Below, in pieces: positions 53,935 to 63,145 of a stretch of 64,000 nucleotides of DNA. Below the pieces are notes generated by a model, which saw only the letters and a program-made list of their open reading frames with translations, searched no databases and was not told the origin of the DNA. The translations under genes and the position numbers were made by a program. Numbering within the stretch: position 1 is the stretch's first letter; each line of letters opens with the position of its first letter. Origin of the DNA: Actinacidiphila rubida (GTDB lineage: Bacteria > Actinomycetota > Actinomycetes > Streptomycetales > Streptomycetaceae); contig NZ_FODD01000001.1 in the NCBI RefSeq assembly GCF_900110255.1, positions 186,001 through 250,000 of the forward strand, given 5' to 3'.

Positions 53935-56265
53935 TCACCGCGGCAGCGGCCGGAACCCGCGCAGCCGCAAGCTGTTGCCGACCACGAAGACCGACGAGAA
54001 CGCCATCGCCGCGCCCGCGATCATCGGGTTGAGCAGGCCGGCGGCGGCCAGCGGGATCGCCGCCGTGTTGTAGGCGAAGGCCCAGAACAGGTTCGCCTTG
54101 ATGGTGCCGAGCGTCCTGCGGGACAGCCGGATCGCGTCGGCGGCGACCGTCAGGTCCCCGCGCACCAGCGTCAGGTCGCCGGCCTCGATGGCCGCGTCGG
54201 TGCCCGTCCCCATCGCCAGGCCCAGGTCGGCCTGGGCGAGGGCGGCCGCGTCGTTGACGCCGTCGCCGACCATGGCGACCGTGCGGCCCTCCTCCTGCAG
54301 CCGGCGCACGACCGCGACCTTGTCCTCGGGCAGCACCTCCGCGTGCACGTCGCCGGCCGCGATGCCCACCTGGGCCGCGACGGACGCGGCGACCGCCGCG
54401 TTGTCGCCCGTCAGCAGCACCGGGCGCAGGCCGAGCGCGCGCAGCCGGCGCACCGCCTCCGCGCTGGTGGGCTTCACCCGGTCCGCGACCGTGAGCACCG
54501 CGCGCGCCGCGCCGTCCCAGCCGACGGCGACGGCGGTCGCACCGCGCTCCTCGGCCTCGGCCCGCGCCCTCGCCAGGGAGGGCGGCAGGGCCATTCCGGC
54601 GTCCTCCAGCAGCCGCACCCGCCCGGCCAGCACCAGGTGCCCGTCGACGGTGCCGCGCACGCCCAGCCCCGGCAGGTTCGCGAAGTCCGCCGCCACCGGC
54701 GGCAGCCCGCCCACCGCGTCGGCCGCGCCCGCGGCGATCGCCCGCGCCACAGGGTGCTCGGAGGCGTTCTCCAGTGCGCCCGCCAGCCGCAGGACCTCGT
54801 GCTCGGACACGCCGTCGACGGCGTGCACGCCGGTCAGCGCCATCGCTCCTGTGGTGACCGTGCCGGTCTTGTCCAGCACCACGGTGTCGACGGCCCGCGT
54901 CGACTCCAGCACCTCGGGGCCCTTGATGAGGATGCCGAGCTGCGCGCCGCGTCCGGTGCCGACCATCAGGGCGGTGGGTGTGGCCAGTCCCAGCGCGCAG
55001 GGGCACGCGATGATGAGCACCGCGACGGCCGCGGTGAAGGCGGCCGTCGGGCCCTCGCCGAGCGCCAGCCACACGCCGAGCGTGCCCAGTGCGAGGGCGA
55101 TCACGACCGGCACGAACACGGCCGAGATCCGGTCGGCGAGGCGCTGCGCCGCCGCCTTGCCGTTCTGGGCGTCGGCCACCAGCCGGGCCATCCGTGCGAG
55201 TTGCGTGTCGGCGCCGATCTTGACGGCCTCGACGACGATGCGTCCTCCGGCGTTGACCGTCGCACCCGTCACCGTCGACCCCGGTCCGACCTCGACCGGG
55301 ACGGACTCACCCGTCAGCATCGAGGCGTCGACCGCGGACCCGCCCTCGCGCACCACGCCGTCAGTGGCGATCTTCTCGCCCGGGCGCACCACGAAGCGGT
55401 CGCCGACCGCCAGTTCGGCCACCGGCACGCGCACTTCGCGCACGCCGTGGCCGTCCTCGCGCAGCACGGCCACGTCCTTGGCGCCGAGTTCCATCAGCGC
55501 CCGCAGCGCGGCGCCCGCACGGCGCTTGGCCCGCGCCTCGAAGTAGCGCCCCGCCAGGATGAACGCGGTGACGCCCGCCGCCGCCTCGAGATAGATCTGC
55601 CCGCCGCCGTCACCACGGGAGACGGCGAAGCTGAACGGGTGCTTCATCCCGGCCATCCCCGCGGTGCCGAAGAACAGCGCCCACAACGACCAGCCGAAGG
55701 CGGCGAGGGTGCCGACCGACACCAGGGTGTCCATGGTGGCCGCGCCGTGCCGGGCGTTGATCCACGCGGCGCGGTGGAACGGCCAGGCGGCGTAGACGAC
55801 GACCGGGGAGGCCAGCGTCAGCGCCAGCCACTGCCAGTCGGTGAACTGCAGCCCCGGGACCATCGACAGGACGACGACGGGCACCGCCAGGACCACGGCG
55901 GTCGTCAACCGCTGGCGCAGCGTCACCAGTTCCGGGTCCTCGGCGCGGTCACCGGACCCGGCAGGCGAGGCCTCGGCGCCGGGTGACGGCGGCGGGGGAG
56001 CGGGCGGCGCGGGCTGGGCGGCGGTGTATCCGGTCGCCTCGACCGTCGCGATGAGATCGGCCACCGCGACGCCGGCCGCGTCGTCGAACGCCACCTTCGC
56101 CTTCTCCGTGGCGTAGTTGACGGTGGCGGAGACGCCGTCCATCCGGTTGAGCTTCTTCTCGATCCGGGCCGCGCACGACGCGCACGTCATGCCGCCGATC
56201 TCCAGCTCGACCTGCTGCCGCTGCCGCTGCGCCGTCCCGCCGTCGTTCCCCGCTGTCGTCGCCAC
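53935..56265 (-). CDS. copA: copper-exporting P-type ATPase
   Basis: 776 residues. The N-terminal heavy-metal domain has [15 protein letters not shown] (CxxC). Eight membrane helices are expected. The actuator motif is LTGESVPV, the membrane metal site [11 protein letters not shown], the phosphorylation site [10 protein letters not shown], the P1B HP motif is in [10 protein letters not shown], and the hinge is [11 protein letters not shown]. Exports Cu(I) from the cytoplasm. GTG start at 56265. copZ lies 204 bp upstream on the same strand behind a CsoR operator. Confidence 0.95.
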   Translation of the reverse strand: MATTAGNDGGTAQRQRQQVELEIGGMTCASCAARIEKKLNRMDGVSATVNYATEKAKVAFDDAAGVAVADLIATVEATGYTAAQPAPPAPPPPSPGAEASPAGSGDRAEDPELVTLRQRLTTAVVLAVPVVVLSMVPGLQFTDWQWLALTLASPVVVYAAWPFHRAAWINARHGAATMDTLVSVGTLAAFGWSLWALFFGTAGMAGMKHPFSFAVSRGDGGGQIYLEAAAGVTAFILAGRYFEARAKRRAGAALRALMELGAKDVAVLREDGHGVREVRVPVAELAVGDRFVVRPGEKIATDGVVREGGSAVDASMLTGESVPVEVGPGSTVTGATVNAGGRIVVEAVKIGADTQLARMARLVADAQNGKAAAQRLADRISAVFVPVVIALALGTLGVWLALGEGPTAAFTAAVAVLIIACPCALGLATPTALMVGTGRGAQLGILIKGPEVLESTRAVDTVVLDKTGTVTTGAMALTGVHAVDGVSEHEVLRLAGALENASEHPVARAIAAGAADAVGGLPPVAADFANLPGLGVRGTVDGHLVLAGRVRLLEDAGMALPPSLARARAEAEERGATAVAVGWDGAARAVLTVADRVKPTSAEAVRRLRALGLRPVLLTGDNAAVAASVAAQVGIAAGDVHAEVLPEDKVAVVRRLQEEGRTVAMVGDGVNDAAALAQADLGLAMGTGTDAAIEAGDLTLVRGDLTVAADAIRLSRRTLGTIKANLFWAFAYNTAAIPLAAAGLLNPMIAGAAMAFSSVFVVGNSLRLRGFRPLPR

Positions 56266-56469
56266 GTCCGTTCGCCTGCTCCCCTGATCCCTCGTGTCGT
56301 ACTCATGCGCTCATGTGCTGGTGGGCTCGTGCGCTCGTCGGCCCGCACGGTCACCGGATCGGGTGAGCGTCCGTCCGGTCATCCCGTCGGACCATCCGCT
56401 CGGCTCGTCACCCGGTCGTGTGCCCTCCCCGGCGTGCGCACCACCCCTCGGTGCGTCCGCGGCGCGTCC

Positions 56470-56682
56470 TCAGGCGCGGCCGACGAGCTCGTAACCGGCC
56501 TCGTCGACGGCGGCGCGGATCGCGTCGTCCTCCAGCGGCGCCTCGGAGGCGACGGTCACCAGCCCCGTCTTCGCCACGGCCGTCACCGAGGTGACGCCGG
56601 GAATCGCGGTGACCTCCTTGGTGACCGCGGACTCGCAGTGACCGCAGCTCATCCCGGAAACGGAGTAGACGGCCTCGCTCAT
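56470..56682 (-). CDS. copZ: copper chaperone, HMA domain
   Basis: 70 residues, one ferredoxin-like heavy-metal-associated domain with GMSCGHCESAV supplying the CxxC copper site. Delivers Cu(I) to the adjacent CopA and buffers cytoplasmic copper. ATG at 56682 (AVYSVSGM follows); upstream is the CsoR-type operator. The gap to copA is slightly long but no promoter for copA alone is evident. Confidence 0.92.
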   Translation of the reverse strand: MSEAVYSVSGMSCGHCESAVTKEVTAIPGVTSVTAVAKTGLVTVASEAPLEDDAIRAAVDEAGYELVGRA

Positions 56683-56777
56683 GGTGCGCTCCTCATGCGT
56701 GTGTCGTACGGCGCGCCGCACAGGCGCGGTGCGAAGCCGGTCCCCGAAGGCGGTGTCCGGCCCTTCGTCTCCACCAT

Positions 56778-56794
56778 ATACCCCCTAGGGGTAT
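56778..56794 (-). promoter_or_regulatory. CsoR operator and promoter of copZA
   Basis: ATACCCC-CTA-GGGGTAT is a perfect 7+7 palindrome matching the known CsoR box of actinobacteria. On the minus strand a -10 (TATGGT) follows directly and TTCACG lies 18 bases before it, so the operator fills the spacer and Cu(I) binding to CsoR should derepress transcription. The csoR gene itself is not in this window. Confidence 0.88.
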
Positions 56795-56839
56795 CGCGTG
56801 AAAATTCCGTGACAGGGCGGCCACGCCGTGGTCCGGCCG

Positions 56840-57283
56840 TCACTCGTCCGCCGCGAGCCGGTCCAGCAGGCCGGCGGCCAGCCGCAGCAGCTGGCGCTCG
56901 GTGTCGTTCAGCTCGGTCTCCATGCGCGCGCGCAGCCATGCGTCCCGGTGTTCCACGTCGCGCGCCATGGCCTCGAAGCCGCTCTGCGTCAGCTCGATCC
57001 GGTACTGACGGCCGTCGTCGGCGTCCCGCACCCGCGTCACCAGGCCGTCGTGCTCCAGCGCTGCCAGCGTTCTCGTCAGCGACTGCGGCTGGACGTGCAG
57101 TGCGGCCGCCATGGCGCCGGGGCTGCTCGGGCCCTCGCGGTAGAGCTGCGCCAGGGCTCCGAGCCTGCCCGTGGGCAGCGAGTCCGGCAGGCGCTCGGAG
57201 CGCATCCGGCGGCCGAGCCGGTTGACGGCACGGCGGAGCACCGACGCGGGGTCGTCGGGAGGGGGAGGAAACATGCCTGCCAT
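56840..57283 (-). CDS. MarR-family regulator
   Basis: 147 residues with a winged helix (LGALAQLYREGPSSPGAMAA ALHVQPQSLTRTLAALEHDG) and the DDGRQYRIELT wing. Divergent from an FUSC-type exporter, which is probably its target. ATG at 57283 or 57274; neither has a strong ribosome-binding site. Same direction as copZA but separated from it by the copper promoter. Confidence 0.88.
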   Translation of the reverse strand: MAGMFPPPPDDPASVLRRAVNRLGRRMRSERLPDSLPTGRLGALAQLYREGPSSPGAMAAALHVQPQSLTRTLAALEHDGLVTRVRDADDGRQYRIELTQSGFEAMARDVEHRDAWLRARMETELNDTERQLLRLAAGLLDRLAADE

Positions 57284-57406
57284 TTTCTCAGCTCTGCGTA
57301 TTATCTAGAGGTCTGGTCTTCGGGGTGACGAGGGTGACATCCCCCATCAGATGGCATTCTTGTGTGACGGTCGACGCGGACAGCCACTCGTTCGAGGTGC
57401 AAAGTC

Positions 57407-57421
57407 CTACGCCTGACGTAG
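57407..57421. promoter_or_regulatory. candidate MarR operator
   Basis: Inverted repeat CTACG-N5-CGTAG in the 148-bp divergent region, ten bases before the exporter start. Short and single, so only a candidate. Confidence 0.3.
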
Positions 57422-57431
57422 AGATTGTCTG

Positions 57432-59582
57432 ATGAGTCCAGTGAGGTGTCACAGGGTGACGGTACGTACGATCGTCCGACTGCGAATGATCGATCCTGGC
57501 GGCGTGCAGTGGCGGGTCGCCGTACGCACGGTCATCGCCGCGGTCGCCGCGCTCCTGCTGACCGACGCGGTCGTCCGATCCGCTCGTCTGCCCGGCGGCA
57601 TGGTCGTGATCGCGACCGTGCTCGCCGTCCTGCTCTCCCGCTCGCTGCACGCGACCAGCCTCCCGCACCGGCTGTCGGCCCTCGTCTACGTCCCCGCGAT
57701 CGGCATCGCCGCCGCCTTCACCGGACGGTTCATGCTCGGCCACGCCGTGCTCGGCGCCGCGGCCTTCGTCGCCGCCGTCGCCGCGTCCCGCTACCTGATG
57801 CGCTTCGGCGGCACGGTCCGCCGGCTCGGCCGGCTCGCCCTGACCCCGCTCGTGTCCGTCCTCGTCGTGCCGGTGCCGCCGAGCGCTGCGCGCGCCACCG
57901 GCCCGATGTGGGGCGGCGTCGCCGGACTGGTCGCCGTCGTCTGCGTCGTCACCGTGACCGCGGTACTGCCGACCCGGCCCGCCCGGGAGGCCGCGGCCGC
58001 CGCCCGCGACGTCCTGCGCGCCGCCACCCGCCTGCGGGCGCTGCCCGTCGACGCACCCGGTCGGGTGCGTGCCCGCGCCGTACGGGACCTGCACCGCGCC
58101 GCCCTCACCGTCGAGGACCGGATGGCCGCGGCCCGCCTCCCCGAGGGCGCCGATCACGGCCCGCTGGACGCGCTGTCCGCCGCCGTCCTGCGCGTCGAGG
58201 TCCTCGCGGCGGACACCGGTACCGCGCGCGGCGACCGAGCCACGGGCGCACCCCTCGGCGACGACGTCCCGGCACCCGGCGCCGACCGCTGGACCGCCGC
58301 ACTCGCCGCCGTCCGCACCCACGCCGCCGCCGTCCGCGCGACCCCCGCCCGTGAGTGGCCGGCGGCCGACCCGCCCGCCGCCCGCCGAAGCGCCCGCGGA
58401 TGGCGCGACCCGCAGCCGCAGACCCGCCTGACCGCCCAGCTCGCCGCGGCGATGGCGGCCGCGTTCGCCGTCGGCCACCTGGCCTTCCCGCACCGCTGGA
58501 CCTGGACCGTCATCACCGCGTTCGTGGTGTGCAGCGCGGCCCGCAGCCGCGGTGACGTCGTGCACCGCAGCGGCCTGCGCGTCGCGGGTGCGTTCACCGG
58601 CGCGATCATCGGAACGCTCGTCGCACACCTGGTGGCCGGTGAGGCGCCGCTGGCCGTCGTCGTCATCCTCGGCTTCCTGCTCGCCGGGGTGTGGCTGCGC
58701 GATGTCACCTACGCCGCCTGGGCGTTCTGCGTCACCAGCATGCTCGCCGTCCTCTACACGATGGACGGCGAGCGAGGCGCCGCCCTGCTCGTCCAGCGTC
58801 CCGAGGGCATCCTGCTCGGCTCGGCGTGCGGCATCGCGGCGGCCTGCTTCGTGCTGCCGCTGCGCACCGAGACCGTGCTGCGCGGCCGCGCGGCACGCGC
58901 GCTGCACGTGCTCCAGGACCTGCTCGGCGCCGCCCGTGCCGACGAGCCGCAGCCCGCGGAGATCCGGCGGCTGGCCCGCGCCTTCGACCGCGCCACCCGC
59001 GACCTCACCCAGGCCGCCGCGCCCGCCCGCGCCCACCGCTCCCTGATCCACCGCTCCCTGTCCCACCGCCTCCGCACCCGCGTGCCTGCCGCCCTGGACC
59101 AGCCCCTGCCCCTCCTCGCCCCCGCAGCGGATCCCGCCACCGGGCCCGCATCCGGCGACGGCCGGAGTCCCGGCTCCGGGTCCGGCTCCGGCAAGGGCGC
59201 CGACCGCCGGGGACTCCTCGCCCGCGTCCCACGCCCGCGAGCGGCCCGCCAGGCCGCGCCGGCGAACGATCGCGCCACGCACGCCGCCGACTGGGCCGAC
59301 GCGCTCGCCTCCTGCGCGCCCGCCATCCGGGCCATCGCCGCCGGCGACACCGCCGAGCTCGTCGCGTCACGGCCCCAACTGGGCCTGGCCGCGCTCAACA
59401 CCGGGCAGGTGCGGCGCCGGCTCGGCCACCGGCCCGACGCCGAGCCCCCGCGCCGGGCACGTGGTGGCCCCCCGCACCTGGTGCGCCTGAACGCCGCACT
59501 GGCCGACCTCTACGACCGACTCCCCGGCGACGGCCCCGTGCGGCAGCCGCCCGCTCCCGCCACCGCCCCCGCGGCAGGCTGA
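57432..59582 (+). CDS. FUSC-family (aromatic acid exporter type) inner membrane protein
   Basis: 716 residues. Two hydrophobic blocks of about six helices each (first VRTVIAAVAALLLTDAVV, second AQLAAAMAAAFAVGHLAF and beyond) are each followed by a cytoplasmic helical region, the duplicated FUSC plan of aromatic acid and p-hydroxybenzoate efflux proteins. The C-terminal 200 residues are Ala/Arg/Pro-rich. The start could be 57432 (ATG) or GTG at 57456. Probably regulated by the divergent MarR protein. Confidence 0.85.
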   Translation: MSPVRCHRVTVRTIVRLRMIDPGGVQWRVAVRTVIAAVAALLLTDAVVRSARLPGGMVVIATVLAVLLSRSLHATSLPHRLSALVYVPAIGIAAAFTGRFMLGHAVLGAAAFVAAVAASRYLMRFGGTVRRLGRLALTPLVSVLVVPVPPSAARATGPMWGGVAGLVAVVCVVTVTAVLPTRPAREAAAAARDVLRAATRLRALPVDAPGRVRARAVRDLHRAALTVEDRMAAARLPEGADHGPLDALSAAVLRVEVLAADTGTARGDRATGAPLGDDVPAPGADRWTAALAAVRTHAAAVRATPAREWPAADPPAARRSARGWRDPQPQTRLTAQLAAAMAAAFAVGHLAFPHRWTWTVITAFVVCSAARSRGDVVHRSGLRVAGAFTGAIIGTLVAHLVAGEAPLAVVVILGFLLAGVWLRDVTYAAWAFCVTSMLAVLYTMDGERGAALLVQRPEGILLGSACGIAAACFVLPLRTETVLRGRAARALHVLQDLLGAARADEPQPAEIRRLARAFDRATRDLTQAAAPARAHRSLIHRSLSHRLRTRVPAALDQPLPLLAPAADPATGPASGDGRSPGSGSGSGKGADRRGLLARVPRPRAARQAAPANDRATHAADWADALASCAPAIRAIAAGDTAELVASRPQLGLAALNTGQVRRRLGHRPDAEPPRRARGGPPHLVRLNAALADLYDRLPGDGPVRQPPAPATAPAAG

Positions 59583-59748
59583 GCCCGGCCCGGCCTACCC
59601 GCGCCGCCGCACCCCCTGCCACCGCTGAGATCTTCCGCACTCCGCCCGGGGCCCCCGGTTCCGCCCGGCGGCCGGGGCCCTACCCTGGACGCGTCGGCGC
59701 GTACCGCTCCCGCGGACGCGACCAGCCCGTTCACCAGGAGGCGGCACC

Positions 59749-60183
59749 GTGCTGCGCACCATGTTCAAGTCCAAGATCCACCGGGCCACCGTGACCCAGG
59801 CGGATCTGCACTATGTGGGCTCCGTGACCATCGACGCCGACCTGATGGACGCCGCCGACCTGCTGCCCGGCGAACTCGTCCACATCGTCGACGTCACCAA
59901 CGGCGCACGCCTGGAGACGTACGTCATCGAAGGGGAGCGCGGCTCCGGCGTGATCGGCATCAACGGCGCCGCCGCGCATCTGGTCCACCCCGGCGACCTC
60001 GTCATCCTGATCAGCTACGCGCAGGTCGACAACGCCGAGGCGCGGGCTCTCCGCCCGGCCGTCGTGCACGTCGACGCCGACAACCGCATCGTGGCGCTCG
60101 GCAACGACACCGCCGAGCCGGCCCCCGGCTCGGACTCCGTCCGCCCGCCGCACGCGGCCCCCCCGGTCCCCGCGCAGGTCTGA
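59749..60183 (+). CDS. panD: aspartate 1-decarboxylase
   Basis: 144 residues. Makes beta-alanine for pantothenate and CoA. It self-cleaves at G24-S25 (YVGSVTID) to create the pyruvoyl cofactor. Lys9, Tyr58-region ([12 protein letters not shown]) and [14 protein letters not shown] motifs are present. GTG start with AGGAGG upstream. The last 25 residues are a Pro/Ala tail beyond the usual 120-residue enzyme. Confidence 0.95.
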   Translation: MLRTMFKSKIHRATVTQADLHYVGSVTIDADLMDAADLLPGELVHIVDVTNGARLETYVIEGERGSGVIGINGAAAHLVHPGDLVILISYAQVDNAEARALRPAVVHVDADNRIVALGNDTAEPAPGSDSVRPPHAAPPVPAQV

Positions 60184-60428
60184 CCCCCTCCCGCGCCACC
60201 GCCCCACCACGTGGGTCCGCCCCGTCAAGGGCCGCCGCGAACCGGTCGGGCGGTCCGGGCGGGTCACTCGGAGGTGCCGGCCACAGGGGTCGCAGGGCCG
60301 CTGGGCCGCATGGGGTACAGGGATCACAAGGCAGCGGGCCCTAGAGACCACGAGGTCGCGGAGGTCGCGCGGGCCGTGCGGCTCAGGCCGCGGCCGACGG
60401 CCTCCGCCGGCCCGGCTCACTCATCTCT

Positions 60429-60677
60429 TCAAGCAGCGGTGACCACGGCCGACCCGTTGACAGGTCCGGACACCGGTCGTATCTCCAGACGGACGCCGCG
60501 CACGGCCGCCGTCCATTCGGCGCGCAGCCGTGCCAGCTCCCCCAGCTCCTCCGGCGTCCACGGCCGGTCGCCGTGCTCCTGCACGTAAGCGCGCAGGACC
60601 GCGTTCGCCGAGTGGGCCGCGTCCATCGCGCTGACGGGCTCCTCGGCGTTCGTCTGATCGAGACTTCCCCCAAACAT
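60429..60677 (-). CDS. small unknown protein, leaderless, on a DNA-damage-type promoter
   Basis: 82 residues, soluble and mainly helical (HSANAVLRAYVQEHGDRP, TPEELGELARLRAEWTAAVR), with a hydrophobic beta-like C-terminal segment. No known domain. The -10 of the RecA-NDp-type promoter ends seven bases before the ATG at 60677, so the transcript should be leaderless. A second in-frame ATG at 60626 has GAGGAG upstream and could be used instead. The upstream open frame is antisense to the VOC gene and not real. Confidence 0.7.
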   Translation of the reverse strand: MFGGSLDQTNAEEPVSAMDAAHSANAVLRAYVQEHGDRPWTPEELGELARLRAEWTAAVRGVRLEIRPVSGPVNGSAVVTAA

Positions 60678-60684
60678 GTGAACC

Positions 60685-60707
60685 ACCCTAGGGCGCACCA
60701 CTGACAA
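60685..60707 (-). promoter_or_regulatory. RecA-NDp / PafBC-type DNA-damage promoter
   Basis: On the minus strand: TTGTCAGTGGT, six bases (GCGCCC), then TAGGGT. This differs from the established LexA-independent promoter consensus only at the final base of the upstream element. It is aimed at the 82-residue gene, with the predicted start point at or next to its ATG. Confidence 0.8.
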
Positions 60708-60911
60708 TCCCGAATCCGTTTCACCACGGCGTGTGGCCGCCCCTGCACGCGCCGGTACCGCCCGGACCTGCGAAGACCAGCGGACGCCCGACGGCTGTCG
60801 GTGCGGCCTGCCATGCTGGATGTGAGGGAGGACACAGCGTCCGAATCCGGCACAACCCCACCAGAGCGCTCCTCCCCGACGGTTCCCGCACAGCTCATGG
60901 AGGACGGCACC

Positions 60912-61712
60912 ATGCTCACCACCGACTACGTGCCCGGCGCCCCCGACTGGGTCGACCTGGGCAGTCGTGACACGGACGCCGCAGCCGACTTCTACAAGGC
61001 CCTGTTCGGCTGGGAGTTCCAGTCGGCCGGCCCGGAGGCCGGCGGCTACGGCATGTTCCAGCTGGGCGGGAAGACGGTCGCCGCCCTCGGCCCGCTGCAG
61101 GACGAGAAGGCCACCCCCGCCTGGACGGTGTACTTCGAGACGGCCGACGCCGACGCCACCACCAAGGCGGTCGAACAGGCGGGCGGCACCGTCCGGTTCC
61201 CGCCCATGGACGTCTTCGACCAGGGCCGTCTGGCCGGCTACACCGACCCCACCGGCGCCGACTTCGCCGTGTGGCAGCCCGGCACCAACAAGGGCCTGGA
61301 GAGGGTCGGCGAGGGCGCCCTGTGCTGGACCGAGCTCTACACGCCCGACGCCGAAGGGGCCAAGGCGTTCTACCAGAAGGTCTTCGCCTGGGACTCCATG
61401 GGCATGCCGCTTCCCGACGGCGCCGGCACATACCACGTGGTCTCCCGCACCGGCGGCGGCCAGGAGGGCTCCCACGGCGGCATCATGCAGCTCGGTGCCG
61501 ACCTGCTTCCCGACGGCAGCCCCTACTGGCAGCCGTACTTCGCGGTCGCCGACTGCGACGCGGTGGTGGCGACGGCCACCGGGAAGGGCGCCACGGTCCT
61601 GATGCCCGCCACCGACATGCAGGGCGTCGGACGCATCGCGCTCCTCCGTGACCCGGAGGGCGCGTTCTTCGCGCTGCTCAGCCCCGAACCGCCCGCCGGA
61701 TCCGGCTCCTGA
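60912..61712 (+). CDS. two-domain VOC (glyoxalase-fold) protein
   Basis: 266 residues with two VOC domains (PGAPDWVDLGSRDTDAAADF and GEGALCWTELYTPDAEGAKA). Paralogue of the protein at 25617, sharing the domain order and the FAVWQPGTNKG/GVWQPDTHPG region. ATG at 60912 follows GGAGG. Function unknown; fosfomycin or bleomycin-like resistance is not implied by sequence alone. Confidence 0.87.
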   Translation: MLTTDYVPGAPDWVDLGSRDTDAAADFYKALFGWEFQSAGPEAGGYGMFQLGGKTVAALGPLQDEKATPAWTVYFETADADATTKAVEQAGGTVRFPPMDVFDQGRLAGYTDPTGADFAVWQPGTNKGLERVGEGALCWTELYTPDAEGAKAFYQKVFAWDSMGMPLPDGAGTYHVVSRTGGGQEGSHGGIMQLGADLLPDGSPYWQPYFAVADCDAVVATATGKGATVLMPATDMQGVGRIALLRDPEGAFFALLSPEPPAGSGS

Positions 61713-61811
61713 CGGAGCGCCGGCCGAGGAACGTCCCGCTCCTCGCGCCGTGCCGGCGGACCGCGACCCCGGCGTCGTGCCGGCGGCGCACCGGTGCGGC
61801 CGGCAGGGCGG

Positions 61812-62858
61812 TCACGCCCCGAGGTGCCGTTCGTTCCCGTCCGCCGGCCACGCGGACAGCTCGCGCGTGCTCGCGAACCGCATCGCCCGCCCGCTCAGCG
61901 GATCGGTGAACTCCAGAGCTCGCGCGAGCAGTTGCAGCGGCCGCCCGAAGTCCTCGTCCTCGTCCGCCCGCTCGGGCAGCACCCGCGGGTAGACGGGGTC
62001 GTGGAGCAGTGGCAGGCCCAGCGCGTTCATGTGGACCCGCAACTGGTGGGTGCGGCCCGTCGCCGGCACCAACCGGTAGCGGCCCAGCACGCCTCGGTGC
62101 TCCAGCAGTTGGACGCGGCTCTCCGCGTTCGGCGGACCGGGTTCCTCCCGTGCCGCGATCACCCCGCGGTCCTTCACGATCCGGCTGCGCACCGTCCGCG
62201 GCAGTACCACGGCCGGGTCGTACGCGGCCACCGCCTCGTACTCCTTGCGCACCCGGCGGTCCCGGAACAGCGTCTGATACGCCCCGCGGTCCTGCGGCCG
62301 CACCACGAACAGGGCGAGCCCGGCGGTCAGCCGGTCCAGCCGGTGCGCCGGCGCCAACTGCGGCACGCCGAGGTCCCTGCGCAGCCGGGCCAGCGCCGTC
62401 TCCGTGACATGCCGCCCGCGCGGCATGGTGGCCAGGAAGTGCGGCTTGTCCGCGACGACGATCCGCTCGTCCCGGTACACCACCTCCACCGCGAACGGCA
62501 CCGGCCGCTCCGGCTCCAGGTCGCGGTGGAACCACACCCAAGCGCCCGGCCGGTAGGGGGTGGCGGCGTCCACCGGCCCGTCCTCCGTGACGAACGCGCC
62601 GTCCGCGAGCATCGCGTCCAGCCGCGGCACGCCGACCGCCGCGCCGTAGCGCGCGTACAGGTACGCGCGGACCGTCGGCCAGTCACCCTCCCCGCGCCCG
62701 GCGCCGCCGATGCCGCCCCCGGGAGCGGCGCCGGCCACGTCCCCCGGATCGGCTCCGGCCACGTTCCCAGCGCCGGGGAGCCGCAGGCGCACCGGATCGA
62801 CGCCCGCCCGCTGAGCCAGCGGAGCGGGCGGTGCCTTGCGGCCCGGCCTGCGCGCCAT
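61812..62858 (-). CDS. RluA-family pseudouridine synthase
   Basis: 348 residues. The catalytic motif HRLDRLTAGLALF contains the nucleophilic Asp, and VPATGRTHQLRVHMNALG is the conserved RluA C-terminal segment. An N-terminal region of about 55 Gly/Arg/Pro-rich residues precedes the fold. Modifies uridines in rRNA or tRNA; the site is not predictable. ATG at 62858 with AGGAGA upstream. The open frame upstream is unsupported. Confidence 0.9.
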   Translation of the reverse strand: MARRPGRKAPPAPLAQRAGVDPVRLRLPGAGNVAGADPGDVAGAAPGGGIGGAGRGEGDWPTVRAYLYARYGAAVGVPRLDAMLADGAFVTEDGPVDAATPYRPGAWVWFHRDLEPERPVPFAVEVVYRDERIVVADKPHFLATMPRGRHVTETALARLRRDLGVPQLAPAHRLDRLTAGLALFVVRPQDRGAYQTLFRDRRVRKEYEAVAAYDPAVVLPRTVRSRIVKDRGVIAAREEPGPPNAESRVQLLEHRGVLGRYRLVPATGRTHQLRVHMNALGLPLLHDPVYPRVLPERADEDEDFGRPLQLLARALEFTDPLSGRAMRFASTRELSAWPADGNERHLGA

Positions 62859-63029
62859 CGTCCTGTTCGTCTCCTTGTATGTCCGGTCGTTTGCCGTGGG
62901 CGGCCGGTCGTATGTCGGGTGTGAGTGTCCGGTGTGCGTGTCCGGGCGTTTCCGGCCGGTTTCCGGGCGCCGCCCGCCGTCCAGGCTACGGCGCGCGGGA
63001 GTGCAGGCCGATGATCGCCGGAGCCGGGT

Positions 63030-63041
63030 GAGAGCGCTCTC
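63030..63041 (+). promoter_or_regulatory. CebR-like LacI-family operator upstream of the glucanase
   Basis: Perfect palindrome GAGAGCGCTCTC, sharing the GAGCGCTC core with the CebR-type operator TGGGAGCGCTCCCA. TTGACG (63042-63047) follows immediately as a probable -35, with TTCAAT 18 bases further on. Repression lifted by a glucan oligosaccharide is the likely logic. Confidence 0.6.
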
Positions 63042-63145
63042 TTGACGTGTTGGCGTGTACACGACTTCAATCGTTGTCGGTCAGTCCCACACCCCCACTT
63101 GGACGCAGCCCCGTGCTGCCCGTCGCCCCACCTCCGGAGCCGACC

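Noticed and set aside
57288..59282. 664-codon open frame antisense to the FUSC gene
   Set aside because: A GC-content artefact rich in GGDRGD-like residues. The plus strand encodes an evident membrane protein.
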